Source: Pedobacter metabolipauper (GTDB lineage: Bacteria; Bacteroidota; Bacteroidia; Sphingobacteriales; Sphingobacteriaceae). Taken from it: a DNA stretch of 64,000 nt. Shown piece by piece: positions 1 through 6,765 of the stretch. Every line of letters starts with the position of its first letter. Position 1 is the stretch's first letter. The stretch lies in the NCBI RefSeq assembly GCF_004362715.1, contig NZ_SNYC01000004.1, positions 1 to 64,000 of the forward strand, written 5' to 3'. The position numbers were made by a program, and so were the translations under genes. The notes beneath the pieces are model-generated. The model saw only the letters and a list, made by a program, of their open reading frames with translations. It did no database searches and was not told the origin of the DNA.

Positions 1-443
1 TTGTCATTCACTACCGTGTATAAACTTCCGGCTGTAGTTTTAATCTTTGCCGTTGCACTTTGGCTTAAGAATACCTGAAGGTATTTTACATCAAAGTTAT
101 TGCTGGTTACCACTACTGAACTTCCGGCAGCTTCAATCCGTTGCAAGTCTTTTACCGAAACATTGATCGTAACCTGGGCAGATTCCATCGAGTTGATGTA
201 TAGCGTTTGTCCCTGGCTTTGGATCGTTGTATTTTCTGAATTGAAGTTATCTCCTACCTGCACTTCTTCTTTGTCACCCTGGGTCAATACGATCTTCACA
301 TTTCCACTTACCCAGATCTTGTTAAAACCAGCGTAAGCTGTAGTTTTTTGGATGGGCGTTGCAGCAAAGGTTGCCATGGCAGAAGTACTTAAAAGGACAG
401 CTGTAAATAGAGAAGCGATTACGGATTTAGTTAGAGTTTTCAT
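1..443 (-). CDS. GIN-domain (DUF2807-like) exported protein, 3' end cut by the window
   Basis: The minus strand reads from ATG at 441-443 to the window edge without a stop, about 147 codons. The product opens with a signal peptide (MKTLTKSVIASLFTAVLLST, then AMATFA) and continues as short beta strands of the kind found in head GIN/DUF2807 proteins: FNKIWVSGNVKIVLTQGD, then VTINVSVKDLQRIEAAGSS. In Bacteroidota such proteins are exported beta-helical proteins of unknown role, often about 200-250 residues, so roughly the last third is missing here. The family call is by eye and the start is well supported by the signal peptide. Confidence 0.8.
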   Translation of the reverse strand, partial: MKTLTKSVIASLFTAVLLSTSAMATFAATPIQKTTAYAGFNKIWVSGNVKIVLTQGDKEEVQVGDNFNSENTTIQSQGQTLYINSMESAQVTINVSVKDLQRIEAAGSSVVVTSNNFDVKYLQVFLSQSATAKIKTTAGSLYTVVND

Positions 444-581
444 AATATCTTGTTTTTAAATTTTCTTGTTGTTTTGTTATTAAGACGCCATCAACAGGAA
501 AACGTTGCACAAGAATCTGCTGTATTATACCAGCAACAGCACAATCACGACCAACGCCCGTAATATTTCGACGAACAGGAA

Positions 582-779
582 TTAAAAATCCCGCTCAGTG
601 GCACTGAAATAAATATTACCAACCTTATGGAACAACCTGTTCGACCAGGCAACGTTCCCATCCTCTTCACCACGATCCCGAATACGCTGACGAATTTCGC
701 CAGACCAATAGTCCTTTTCAAATGACAAAACGGGCTCTAAATCATATAGTTTATTTACAGCAACCTTATCTATTATTAA
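582..779 (-). pseudogene. Unrecognised 65-codon frame without a standard start codon
   Basis: A minus-strand frame runs from just after a TAA (780-782) to a TAA at 582-584 and looks coding: NKLYDLEPVLSFEKDYWSGE, then IRQRIRDRGEEDGNVAWSN and RLFHKVGNIYFSATERDF. It has mixed charged and aromatic residues and no low-complexity bias. There is no ATG or GTG in the open part; the only usual alternative is a TTG at 726-728, giving 48 residues. It could be a small gene with a TTG start, or the surviving 3' end of a decayed gene. No family was recognised. It lies between the SUFU-type gene and the GIN-domain gene on the same strand. Confidence 0.45.
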
Positions 780-876
780 TTAGAGTAACCAAGGTTTAAA
801 AAAATAAAAATAAATTTAAAAACAGGCTTAAAAGGGCTTTAAATGCATGAATAAAAATGAAATAAATTTAGCTTAT

Positions 877-1443
877 CTATACAATGCTCACTCTATTGGG
901 ATCTAAATAGTTAAAATGATTCTCATCAAATTTCAATTCTAAAGCTTCCAATCCGTGTGACATTTTATAATCAACCTCCTCTTTTGTTATAGGTATAAGC
1001 CAATAAAAATGCACCTCCCTACCAGTCTTATTCATAATCTCCAGATCAGGGCCATCCAGATATGGTAATGAAATTAATCCATAGAATGATTTTGATTCTC
1101 CTTGCCATGAGCGGCCAAAATTTACAGTATGGCCAAGATTAAGATTTGCTTCTATATTATGATAGTAGCACAACGCACTAAGTATCTCAAAAATGGAATG
1201 GTCTTGAATTGCCGAAAACAAATGTATCTCTACGGGTGATAAGTGTGTATAGGTAGATATACCAGATGTTGCATAGATCCACATATCTCTGGAAGAATTG
1301 GGTGCATATTCTAAAACGGAAAACTTCGGCACCAATTGACCAATAGGTCCATAAAATTCCATTTTCTCCATAAAATCAGTTCCCCAGTTATCTGAATAAT
1401 GACTTATAACATCATTTTTATAATTTTCAATGCTAGAATTCAT
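877..1443 (-). CDS. SUFU (suppressor of fused) family protein, probable immunity protein
   Basis: The 188-residue product matches the bacterial SUFU pattern: a central LISLPYLDGPDLEIMN block and the C-terminal signature YWLIPITKEEVDYKMSHGLE followed by ALELKFDENHFNYLDPNR. Bacterial SUFU proteins are known as immunity proteins of polymorphic toxin systems, acting in the cytoplasm against a cognate toxin tip. No signal peptide is seen. No intact cognate toxin is adjacent; a short coding-looking tail (VEVTCKMKAHEF) ends 8 bases inside this gene, and could be the relic of one. The immunity role is inferred from family and from the Rhs locus about 5 kb away. Confidence 0.75.
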   Translation of the reverse strand: MNSSIENYKNDVISHYSDNWGTDFMEKMEFYGPIGQLVPKFSVLEYAPNSSRDMWIYATSGISTYTHLSPVEIHLFSAIQDHSIFEILSALCYYHNIEANLNLGHTVNFGRSWQGESKSFYGLISLPYLDGPDLEIMNKTGREVHFYWLIPITKEEVDYKMSHGLEALELKFDENHFNYLDPNRVSIV

Positions 1444-1533
1444 GTGCTTTCATTTTACAAGTAACTTCAACCGTGATTCGTCGTCCACTTAAATTATTAC
1501 TCAAATCGCTAATTCAACCAAATAGGTTTTCAA

Positions 1534-1929
1534 TCATAGCACCATAGCTAAAGGGCCATTTTTTAAAACGCATGTTGACCAACCTGGAGTAGATCCTGGC
1601 GTTAATTTGGCAATTAATTTATTGTTTATATAAATTAAAACTTCGTCAATATCGTTATTCTCTAAAATTGACCAACTCAAATTTATTTCATTAACACTTA
1701 TTATCGGCTCAATATTATACTTAATATATTCCTTTGGATTTAAGAAAGGCATATCATGTTTATTCCAACTTGTAATTTCAGGTGTTGGGTCTTGATTGTA
1801 AAGCCATATATCCCCAATTATACCAGAATCTTTAAATAAATAGGCATAAGCAACCTTACCGTCGTCTTCAATGGTGACTGAATATTGCGGATTATCCTCA
1901 CAAAAAAATTGATTATAAAACTCTGTCAT
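1534..1929 (-). CDS. Small hypothetical protein, possible orphan immunity protein
   Basis: The 131-residue product starts MTEFYNQFFCEDNPQYSVTI and has no signal peptide or membrane segment. Acidic and aromatic residues dominate, as in many small cytoplasmic immunity proteins, and a strand-rich middle (GKVAYAYLFKDSGIIGDIWL) is visible. I do not recognise a named family. Its position among a SUFU protein, other small orphans and toxin debris suggests a spare immunity gene; that is inference from context only. The base composition is as AT-rich as its neighbours. Confidence 0.6.
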   Translation of the reverse strand: MTEFYNQFFCEDNPQYSVTIEDDGKVAYAYLFKDSGIIGDIWLYNQDPTPEITSWNKHDMPFLNPKEYIKYNIEPIISVNEINLSWSILENNDIDEVLIYINNKLIAKLTPGSTPGWSTCVLKNGPLAMVL

Positions 1930-1939
1930 ATTATGTTAG

Positions 1940-2062
1940 TTACTTATACGTCCTACTATCTTCTTTAAATCTTTTCCCGCTTGGCAAATTAATGATTACA
2001 TAAAATACATCTATAACAGCAACATGCCCAATTGATCATCCATAGTAGTCTCCACCTACAGA
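1940..2062 (-). pseudogene. Degraded C-terminal fragment, possibly of a toxin tip
   Basis: A minus-strand frame with one internal TGA reads VGGDYYG, stop, SIGHVAVIDVFYVIINLPSG, then KRFKEDSRTYK and a TAA at 1940-1942. The stretch looks coding on both sides of the stop, and GHVAVID recalls the histidine region of CHAP/NlpC-type peptidases. No start codon or upstream open frame was found. It ends 11 bases before the start of the next small gene, as a toxin tip would before its immunity gene. The toxin-tip reading is inference and weak. Confidence 0.3.
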
Positions 2063-2126
2063 TTAAAGAACTCAATTACTACGCTTTCTTAATCGAATTT
2101 TGATGCTGTTGTAGATGAGGAATCGA

Positions 2127-2564
2127 CTATTTAAAAACAAAAACATATAAGTTCAGAAACAAGATTATTAAAATTCTAACGTAATGATTACTACGATAAA
2201 TCCTCCAGCCATCCCTTAATATTAGATACCAATATAAAAAAATTAAAAGCGCAATTGGCAATGCATAAAAAAAGCCATTGGAAGAATCTCCTCCCGCAAT
2301 AATTACTGTCATACTCAGAAGACATACAAAATAAACTGCGCCTGAAATTATCGAAAAACCGATGTGGTTTTCGTTCGAAGTTGAAAACATAAACCACCCA
2401 AAAAATAGATAGTAAAATGCGAGCAAACAAATTACAACTACAGGCGGGGCCACAGAACCATAATCAATGATTACAGAAGAGATGGCAGACAAGCCGAAAA
2501 AAAGTTCTTCCGGTCTGAACCGAACTACAGCAGAGCTATAAAAATTTTTAATTGGATCAATCAT
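2127..2564 (-). CDS. Small multi-pass membrane protein of unknown function
   Basis: The 145-residue product has about four hydrophobic segments: around residues 40-60 (PPVVVICLLAFYYLFFGWFM), 68-90 (IISGAVYFVCLLSMTVIIAG), 95-115 (FYALPIALLIFLYWYLILRD) and 125-144. The N-terminal 35 residues are polar to mixed. No family was recognised. Some polymorphic-toxin loci encode membrane immunity proteins of this size, and the neighbours fit that, but nothing in the sequence proves it. Confidence 0.6.
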   Translation of the reverse strand: MIDPIKNFYSSAVVRFRPEELFFGLSAISSVIIDYGSVAPPVVVICLLAFYYLFFGWFMFSTSNENHIGFSIISGAVYFVCLLSMTVIIAGGDSSNGFFYALPIALLIFLYWYLILRDGWRIYRSNHYVRILIILFLNLYVFVFK

Positions 2565-2655
2565 TAATATCAGATGCGAGCTAACTAAGATAAATAATCC
2601 TGAGCAACCATTTTAAATAAATAATCAATATTTTATATATTTAGGCTTTAATTAA

Positions 2656-3777
2656 ATGACCATGAAACTCCCTATCCTGTTGGCATTTTGCAGCCTAATT
2701 TTATTATCTGAGCATACCATCGCTCAAAAACAATACAAAAATGAACCACTCATTACCGCTCAAAAACAGAACGCTGATATTAGCCTAGGTAAAGAATGGG
2801 GGATCAGCCAATGGCGTATTTCGCCTCAAATTGCACACGACACCTTAAATGTCAGCTTGTATTCTGATCAGGAACAAGTAGGATTCAGAACGGATCAAGA
2901 CAGCATCATATTTAAAATTAAGCCCGGTGAAACCAAATCATTTTATGTAAAACTTGGCGATGCCGAACCTGCACATACCATCATTGTAGCCAAAGCTTAT
3001 AAATGGGACCAGGTATCATACAATAAAAAAGACAAGCGTAAAGACATCCAATTGTTCTTTGATAAGCCTGCCACATCCTATTCCGATTCCTTACGCCAGC
3101 TATACCCATTAAATGAGGTGATTAAAAACGCCCGTACCGATCAGGAAAAAGTGATGTCTATCTTAAACTGGACCCACCACCAGTGGAAACATAACGGTGG
3201 CAATTCGCCAAAAGGCAGCACAGGTATTGCCATATTAAACGAGGCACATGCCGGCGGCCAGTTTCCATGCTTTGCTTATGCCATCGTATTGAGAGATCAG
3301 CTGGTAGCTTACGGCTATAAGGCAAGGGTACTTTACCTAAAAACAAAAGACGCAGAAAACAGGAAGGGATCTCCCGGCCATGTAGCAACCGAAGTTTATA
3401 TGAACGACCTCAAAAAATGGGCTTTTATTGATGGCCAGTTTAACATCATGCCCACCTTACATGGCAAGCCCTTAAATGCAGTAGAGTTTCAGCAGGCGTT
3501 AAGTAAAAACTATGAGGATGTGGTATTTGCAAGCAAAGATGAAGTATCTAAAAGAGGCTATACCGATTTTGTATATGATTATCTGTACTACTTTGATACT
3601 ACGTTAGACAACCGCCTTTTACCGGCCGATAAGCGCTTTACAGTTAACGGAAAGCGATCAATCATGCTGGTACCAGAAGGCGCACCAAACCTCACTAAAA
3701 TTAGCTTCTGGAATTCAACGGTAGATTACTGCGTATATACCCACTCGTTAAAAGACTTTTACGCGCAGCCTAAGTAA
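2656..3777 (+). CDS. Exported transglutaminase-like cysteine peptidase-fold protein
   Basis: A signal peptide ends at AHTIAQ-like residues near position 24 (MKLPILLAFCSLILLSEHTIAQ). The second half carries the papain-like transglutaminase triad: Cys205 in FPCFAYAIVLRDQL, His242 in PGHVATEVYM and Asp259 in WAFIDGQFN. The first 130 residues look like a beta-sandwich. The protein is probably periplasmic or outer-membrane-facing; whether it cross-links or cleaves peptides cannot be read from the sequence. It is the only plus-strand gene in the first 15 kb and converges on the DUF1801 gene with 17 bases between stops. An in-frame ATG two codons downstream is an equally good start. Confidence 0.8.
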   Translation: MTMKLPILLAFCSLILLSEHTIAQKQYKNEPLITAQKQNADISLGKEWGISQWRISPQIAHDTLNVSLYSDQEQVGFRTDQDSIIFKIKPGETKSFYVKLGDAEPAHTIIVAKAYKWDQVSYNKKDKRKDIQLFFDKPATSYSDSLRQLYPLNEVIKNARTDQEKVMSILNWTHHQWKHNGGNSPKGSTGIAILNEAHAGGQFPCFAYAIVLRDQLVAYGYKARVLYLKTKDAENRKGSPGHVATEVYMNDLKKWAFIDGQFNIMPTLHGKPLNAVEFQQALSKNYEDVVFASKDEVSKRGYTDFVYDYLYYFDTTLDNRLLPADKRFTVNGKRSIMLVPEGAPNLTKISFWNSTVDYCVYTHSLKDFYAQPK

Positions 3778-3794
3778 AAAGGAATTTAATAAAC

Positions 3795-4160
3795 CTATTG
3801 TTTAGCTAATTTATTCAGATTTTCTTTTACCCTAAACGCAACTATCTTACTGATCAGCGCTAAAGGCATCGGCTTGTTTAAAGGAAACTGTACAGAACCT
3901 TTTGCTCCCTTATAAACAGATAACTCTTCTTTAAATTTTTCGATCCCGCTCGGAGCAGGATAAAACCCAATGTGATTTTTGTATCCTGCAAAATGCACCA
4001 GGTTACCATTCAGCGTAAATGTGGGCATTGCATAGCTGATCTTCTCTTCAGCATAAGGTGCTGCCTTTTTAATGGATTCACGAACCTGCTGCAGCATTTC
4101 CTGAATATCTTCTGGAAAGTCTGCAATGTATTCATCAATTGTAGTGAGTTTAGAAATCAT
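3795..4160 (-). CDS. DUF1801 family protein (YdhG-like)
   Basis: The 121-residue product has the DUF1801 pattern: an N-terminal helix pair (TTIDEYIADFPEDIQEMLQQ, then VRESIKKAAPYAEEKISYAM), the P-T-F block, and FAGYKNHIGFYPAPSGIEKF followed by a C-terminal helix. Family members are small cytoplasmic proteins of a frataxin-like or YdhG fold with no settled function. The length is normal for the family. It appears to be an ordinary chromosomal gene lying within the otherwise decayed toxin zone. Confidence 0.85.
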   Translation of the reverse strand: MISKLTTIDEYIADFPEDIQEMLQQVRESIKKAAPYAEEKISYAMPTFTLNGNLVHFAGYKNHIGFYPAPSGIEKFKEELSVYKGAKGSVQFPLNKPMPLALISKIVAFRVKENLNKLAKQ

Positions 4161-4221
4161 GCCATAAATATTTGGTATAGGTGATTCATAAATTTAAAGA
4201 AAAAAAAATTACTACGCATAA

Positions 4222-4650
4222 TCACGTATTACATTTACAAAAAGTGATGCAACCATCATGTCTTATTGATAAAATCCATTCCAGTGTTTTATCAAATAAA
4301 TCAATGTCATCAGCAACAGGAAACCATATATCACCAAAGTATTTATCTAAATCCTTTAATTCAAATTCATCTAATCTCTTAAATTGATACCAGTTAATGA
4401 AAACCTCTGATAAAGGGCTTATTCCAATGGCCAAGAGAACGCTGATCAACTGAAAACCCTCACCTGCATTGGAGTCTTTATAAAACGATTGTTTTAGCGT
4501 TAAATCATGCTCAATATTAAGAACATTAAGATTATACTTACCTGATATTTGATCCTTTAGCTTATGACAACTAAGTTCATCCAGCACGCTATATACCGGA
4601 AAGGGTATCTTGTATTCATTCTCAAACAATGAAATTTTAAAATCATCCAT
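4222..4650 (-). CDS. Small hypothetical protein, possible immunity protein
   Basis: The 142-residue product has no signal peptide. It is acidic and shows a C-terminal block YFGDIWFPVADDIDLFDKTL then EWILSIRHDGCITF, ending in CKCNT. The WFP..DDIDLFD..LEW.L...HDG pattern resembles small proteins commonly met beside bacterial toxin tips, but I cannot name a family. It is the last minus-strand gene of the AT-rich tract that begins downstream of the Rhs gene. A role in toxin immunity is inferred from that position only. Confidence 0.6.
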   Translation of the reverse strand: MDDFKISLFENEYKIPFPVYSVLDELSCHKLKDQISGKYNLNVLNIEHDLTLKQSFYKDSNAGEGFQLISVLLAIGISPLSEVFINWYQFKRLDEFELKDLDKYFGDIWFPVADDIDLFDKTLEWILSIRHDGCITFCKCNT

Positions 4651-4694
4651 AAAAATTACCTATCATAATTTTGGAGTTTACCCCCCCCTTTCTA

Positions 4695-5075
4695 TTATTT
4701 CAAATTTAAAGACGCTGGCACTTTTAACTCCCTTCTTTTCATTACAAAAGACAAAGAATCCAATGGGCCATAAGTTGATCTTCTTTGTTTGTTTATAATC
4801 CAATAAGCAATAGATAATGTAGAGATACCATCTCTTAAACATTCTGGATTACTTCTTTGCTTAACAACAATATATGCATGATCAAAATCGTAGGCTTCTA
4901 CAGTGCAAGGTACAATTCCTGTCCATGAACCATTCGGGCCACTTATAATCTGATGTACGTTACTTTCACTTACAAACGTATATCCATTTCCTAAATCTTC
5001 GGTAAAGTCACTCGTTGAACAAGAAAAGAAAAATGCAGTTAAAAACACACCAGATTTAAATATTCCGCTTTTCAT
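4695..5075 (-). CDS. Small lipoprotein of unknown function
   Basis: The ATG at 5073-5075 is preferred because the product then begins with a lipoprotein signal, MKSGIFKSGVFLTAFFFSCS, with the lipobox cysteine at about residue 19. The frame stays open upstream to position 5231, but that part (MQNGGKGKSYYKPYNSLDIG and before) reads like a fused toxin-tip remnant. The mature protein of about 107 residues has a strand-rich region (HAYIVVKQRSNPECLRDGIS). No family was recognised. It is one of three lipoproteins in a row downstream of the Rhs gene, so a periplasmic immunity role is possible. Confidence 0.6.
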   Translation of the reverse strand: MKSGIFKSGVFLTAFFFSCSTSDFTEDLGNGYTFVSESNVHQIISGPNGSWTGIVPCTVEAYDFDHAYIVVKQRSNPECLRDGISTLSIAYWIINKQRRSTYGPLDSLSFVMKRRELKVPASLNLK

Positions 5076-5084
5076 TATTTTTCT

Positions 5085-5300
5085 GACTAATGTAGTTCTA
5101 TTAAAATGACCTATATCCAATGAATTGTATGGTTTGTAGTAAGATTTACCCTTACCACCATTCTGCATTTGTAGTTTATTTGTTTTTCCTCCAGATCTAT
5201 TAACTCTATCAGGACTACTCGAATTCTTTAGTCACCCAGCTTCCAAATGTGGCATTCCTGGATGACTTGGATCTTTTTCATTAAATAATTTTACTATCTC
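5085..5300 (-). pseudogene. Broken orphan toxin tip
   Basis: In the frame of the following lipoprotein the minus strand reads EIVKLFNEKDPSHPGMPHLE, then AG, an in-frame TGA (5232-5234), and LKNSSSPDRVNRSGGKTNKL followed by QMQNGGKGKSYYKPYNS. The DPSHPGMPH....G block with a following GGK..L...GGKG.SYYKP segment resembles the C-terminal end of secreted nuclease-type toxin tips. The frame is closed upstream by a TAG at 5301-5303, and no start is seen. It therefore looks like a displaced tip broken by a nonsense change. Toxin class is not determinable. Confidence 0.45.
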
Positions 5301-5361
5301 CTATGTGGCTTAACAAAGTATCAATATTTACGCCTTTAAACAAGCGGCTTTTTAGAGGTTT
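5281..5361 (-). pseudogene. Fragment of a second copy of the Rhs-linked lipoprotein gene
   Basis: The minus strand encodes PLKSRLFKGVNIDTLLSHIG then DSKII and a stop at 5281-5283. The intact lipoprotein gene at 6077-6760 contains SFKGVNIDTLLNRVADNKLW at about residues 127-146. The shared FKGVNIDTLL..(I/V)(G/A)D.K block marks this as a remnant of a paralog. Nothing else of that copy was recognised. Duplicated and decaying immunity genes are typical of polymorphic-toxin loci. Confidence 0.6.
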
Positions 5362-5368
5362 GGAAAAT

Positions 5369-5514
5369 CTATTTTAAAACCTCGTCGAAAAAAATGGACT
5401 TAACAAGGGAATCGTTAGCAAAATATAATCTCCAAACTAGGGGTTCATAATACTGAATATCGGCAATTTCTTTGTTTTGCCAATTTAGGAACGCTTTGTC
5501 TATTTCGTGAGTTT
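5369..5514 (-). pseudogene. Out-of-frame 3' end of the preceding small lipoprotein gene
   Basis: This is the coding-looking continuation described for the lipoprotein gene just upstream, in a shifted frame: HEIDKAFLNWQNKEIADIQY, YEPLVWRLYFANDSLVKSIF, FDEVLK, stop. There is no start codon of its own and a TAG lies immediately before it in that frame. A single one-base change near 5500-5520 would join the two parts. Confidence 0.45.
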
Positions 5515-5844
5515 TTCCAGGTTCAACCTATAGTAAGTTTCTAGTTTTGTCCCAATCAAATAAATATGAAATCCTTTAAGAATGGAAGCCCCATTGATTT
5601 TAGAGATGTCCATATTAGGTAAGGAATTTATTATTGTAATAGCCGTAGTATCTCCGTCAGTATCGATAGCAATTGTGACATTACTATTCTTCGATTTTCT
5701 TGATATAGTTTTTTCCATAAACCTATCAATATGTAATTTCAATTCCGGGTTAGGAATAACAGCATATGACACGGAATAATCCTTCTGATTAGAAGTACAT
5801 CCAAAGACAAAAAGTGCGATAAGTAAAAGATTAATGATTCTCAT
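5500..5844 (-). CDS. Small lipoprotein, probably shortened by a frameshift
   Basis: The 114-residue product starts with a lipoprotein signal (MRIINLLLIALFVFGCTSNQ, lipobox Cys at residue 16) and a mature part with TIAIDTDGDTTAITIINSLP. It ends at NLEKLTK. Read one base out of phase, the DNA continues as GKTHEIDKAFLNWQNKEIAD then IQYYEPLVWRLYFANDSLVK and SIFFDEVLK, ending at 5369-5371, which looks coding. The ancestral protein was probably about 158 residues. The present open frame may still give a shorter product. No family was recognised. Confidence 0.5.
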   Translation of the reverse strand: MRIINLLLIALFVFGCTSNQKDYSVSYAVIPNPELKLHIDRFMEKTISRKSKNSNVTIAIDTDGDTTAITIINSLPNMDISKINGASILKGFHIYLIGTKLETYYRLNLEKLTK

Positions 5845-6034
5845 TAAAACCTTTTTGAATTATAATTAATATATTTCAACTGAGTAAAAGACTTAAAACA
5901 CTTTACATCTGAATGAATCATTTTTTAATTTAATTAAAGGATCGCTATCTCTGGGTTAACTGTTCTTACTTTCTCAATAAGCGACAAGGGGGTATATCCT
6001 TAATATTTTTAAGTTATTGACCGTATAACATTCA

Positions 6035-6076
6035 CCTTCCAATTGCAGGATCATAGAATCTTACACATGACCATAC
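6035..6076 (-). pseudogene. Orphan Rhs-core seed sequence
   Basis: Directly after the stop of the lipoprotein gene the minus strand reads KYGHV and then, one base out of phase, RFYDPAIGR followed by a TGA (6032-6034). This is the Rhs/YD core signature; the intact Rhs gene has YGARFYDPVIARWNVIDP at the matching place. Rhs loci commonly carry such short core copies before displaced tips, where they can recombine with the full-length gene. Here the expected tip no longer follows as an open frame, so both seed and tip are decayed. Confidence 0.6.
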
Positions 6077-6760
6077 TTACTTAATTTTGATAAGATTACA
6101 TTTTAAAAACTTCTTGCCACTATCAACTATAATTATTGAATCCCCTAAGTCTTTAACCTTGGCAGCGAAATTACTTTTATAAAAGAAAAGTTCATAGTTT
6201 ATTGGTATTTTAATAGACAAAAAATTAGAAGTTTGATTTTCTATGGGGAGTTTTTTAGTTATAAAACTTTTATATGAAGGCGACATTACAGTATTGTTCA
6301 AATATCTGTTAGGAAAAAATATCTCTACCCATAATTTGTTGTCTGCTACTCGATTTAATAAGGTGTCTATATTTACACCTTTAAATGAGTACTTCATATC
6401 TCCAATATGCAGAATCGTAGTATATTCAGATATAAAATCTCCATATATATTAGTCGCAACTTTGATTCTCGTTCCTTCAAAGTTACCTTTTTCCTCTTCC
6501 AAAATAGCATCAAAATTTTTGTTACTTATAGTATCTGAAGAAAGAAGAAAATCGTCGCCTTGTTTAGTATAAGAGCCTTGGAGATAGTTATACTGTAAAC
6601 TGTCAAGATTAGAATTATAATACATTAGCCTAAACTGATTATTATCAGAAACCTGAAAGTCTATACATTCTACAGATTTTGAAAAATTATCCAACTTTGC
6701 TGTATGACAGGATAAATTAACTATAAAAATTAAACAAAGGTAAAAAAGATATCTTTTCAT
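6077..6760 (-). CDS. Lipoprotein directly downstream of the Rhs toxin, candidate immunity protein
   Basis: The 227-residue product begins MKRYLFYLCLIFIVNLSCHT, a lipoprotein signal with the lipobox cysteine at residue 18, so the mature protein should sit in the periplasm or on the outer membrane. The rest is strand-rich (FRLMYYNSNLDSLQYNYLQG and so on) with no recognised family. Its start lies 5 bases after the Rhs stop, so the two are almost certainly translated from one message. By analogy with other polymorphic-toxin loci it is the best candidate for immunity against the Rhs tip; a lipoprotein fits a tip acting on envelope proteins. A fragment of a second copy lies near 5.3 kb. Confidence 0.65.
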   Translation of the reverse strand: MKRYLFYLCLIFIVNLSCHTAKLDNFSKSVECIDFQVSDNNQFRLMYYNSNLDSLQYNYLQGSYTKQGDDFLLSSDTISNKNFDAILEEEKGNFEGTRIKVATNIYGDFISEYTTILHIGDMKYSFKGVNIDTLLNRVADNKLWVEIFFPNRYLNNTVMSPSYKSFITKKLPIENQTSNFLSIKIPINYELFFYKSNFAAKVKDLGDSIIIVDSGKKFLKCNLIKIK

Positions 6761-6765
6761 GATAG

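Noticed and set aside
5936..6000. Minus-strand translation GYTPLSLIEKVRTVNPEIAI resembling a response-regulator fragment
   Set aside because: No start, no further receiver-domain motifs, and it lies within decayed Rhs-tip DNA; similarity is probably chance.
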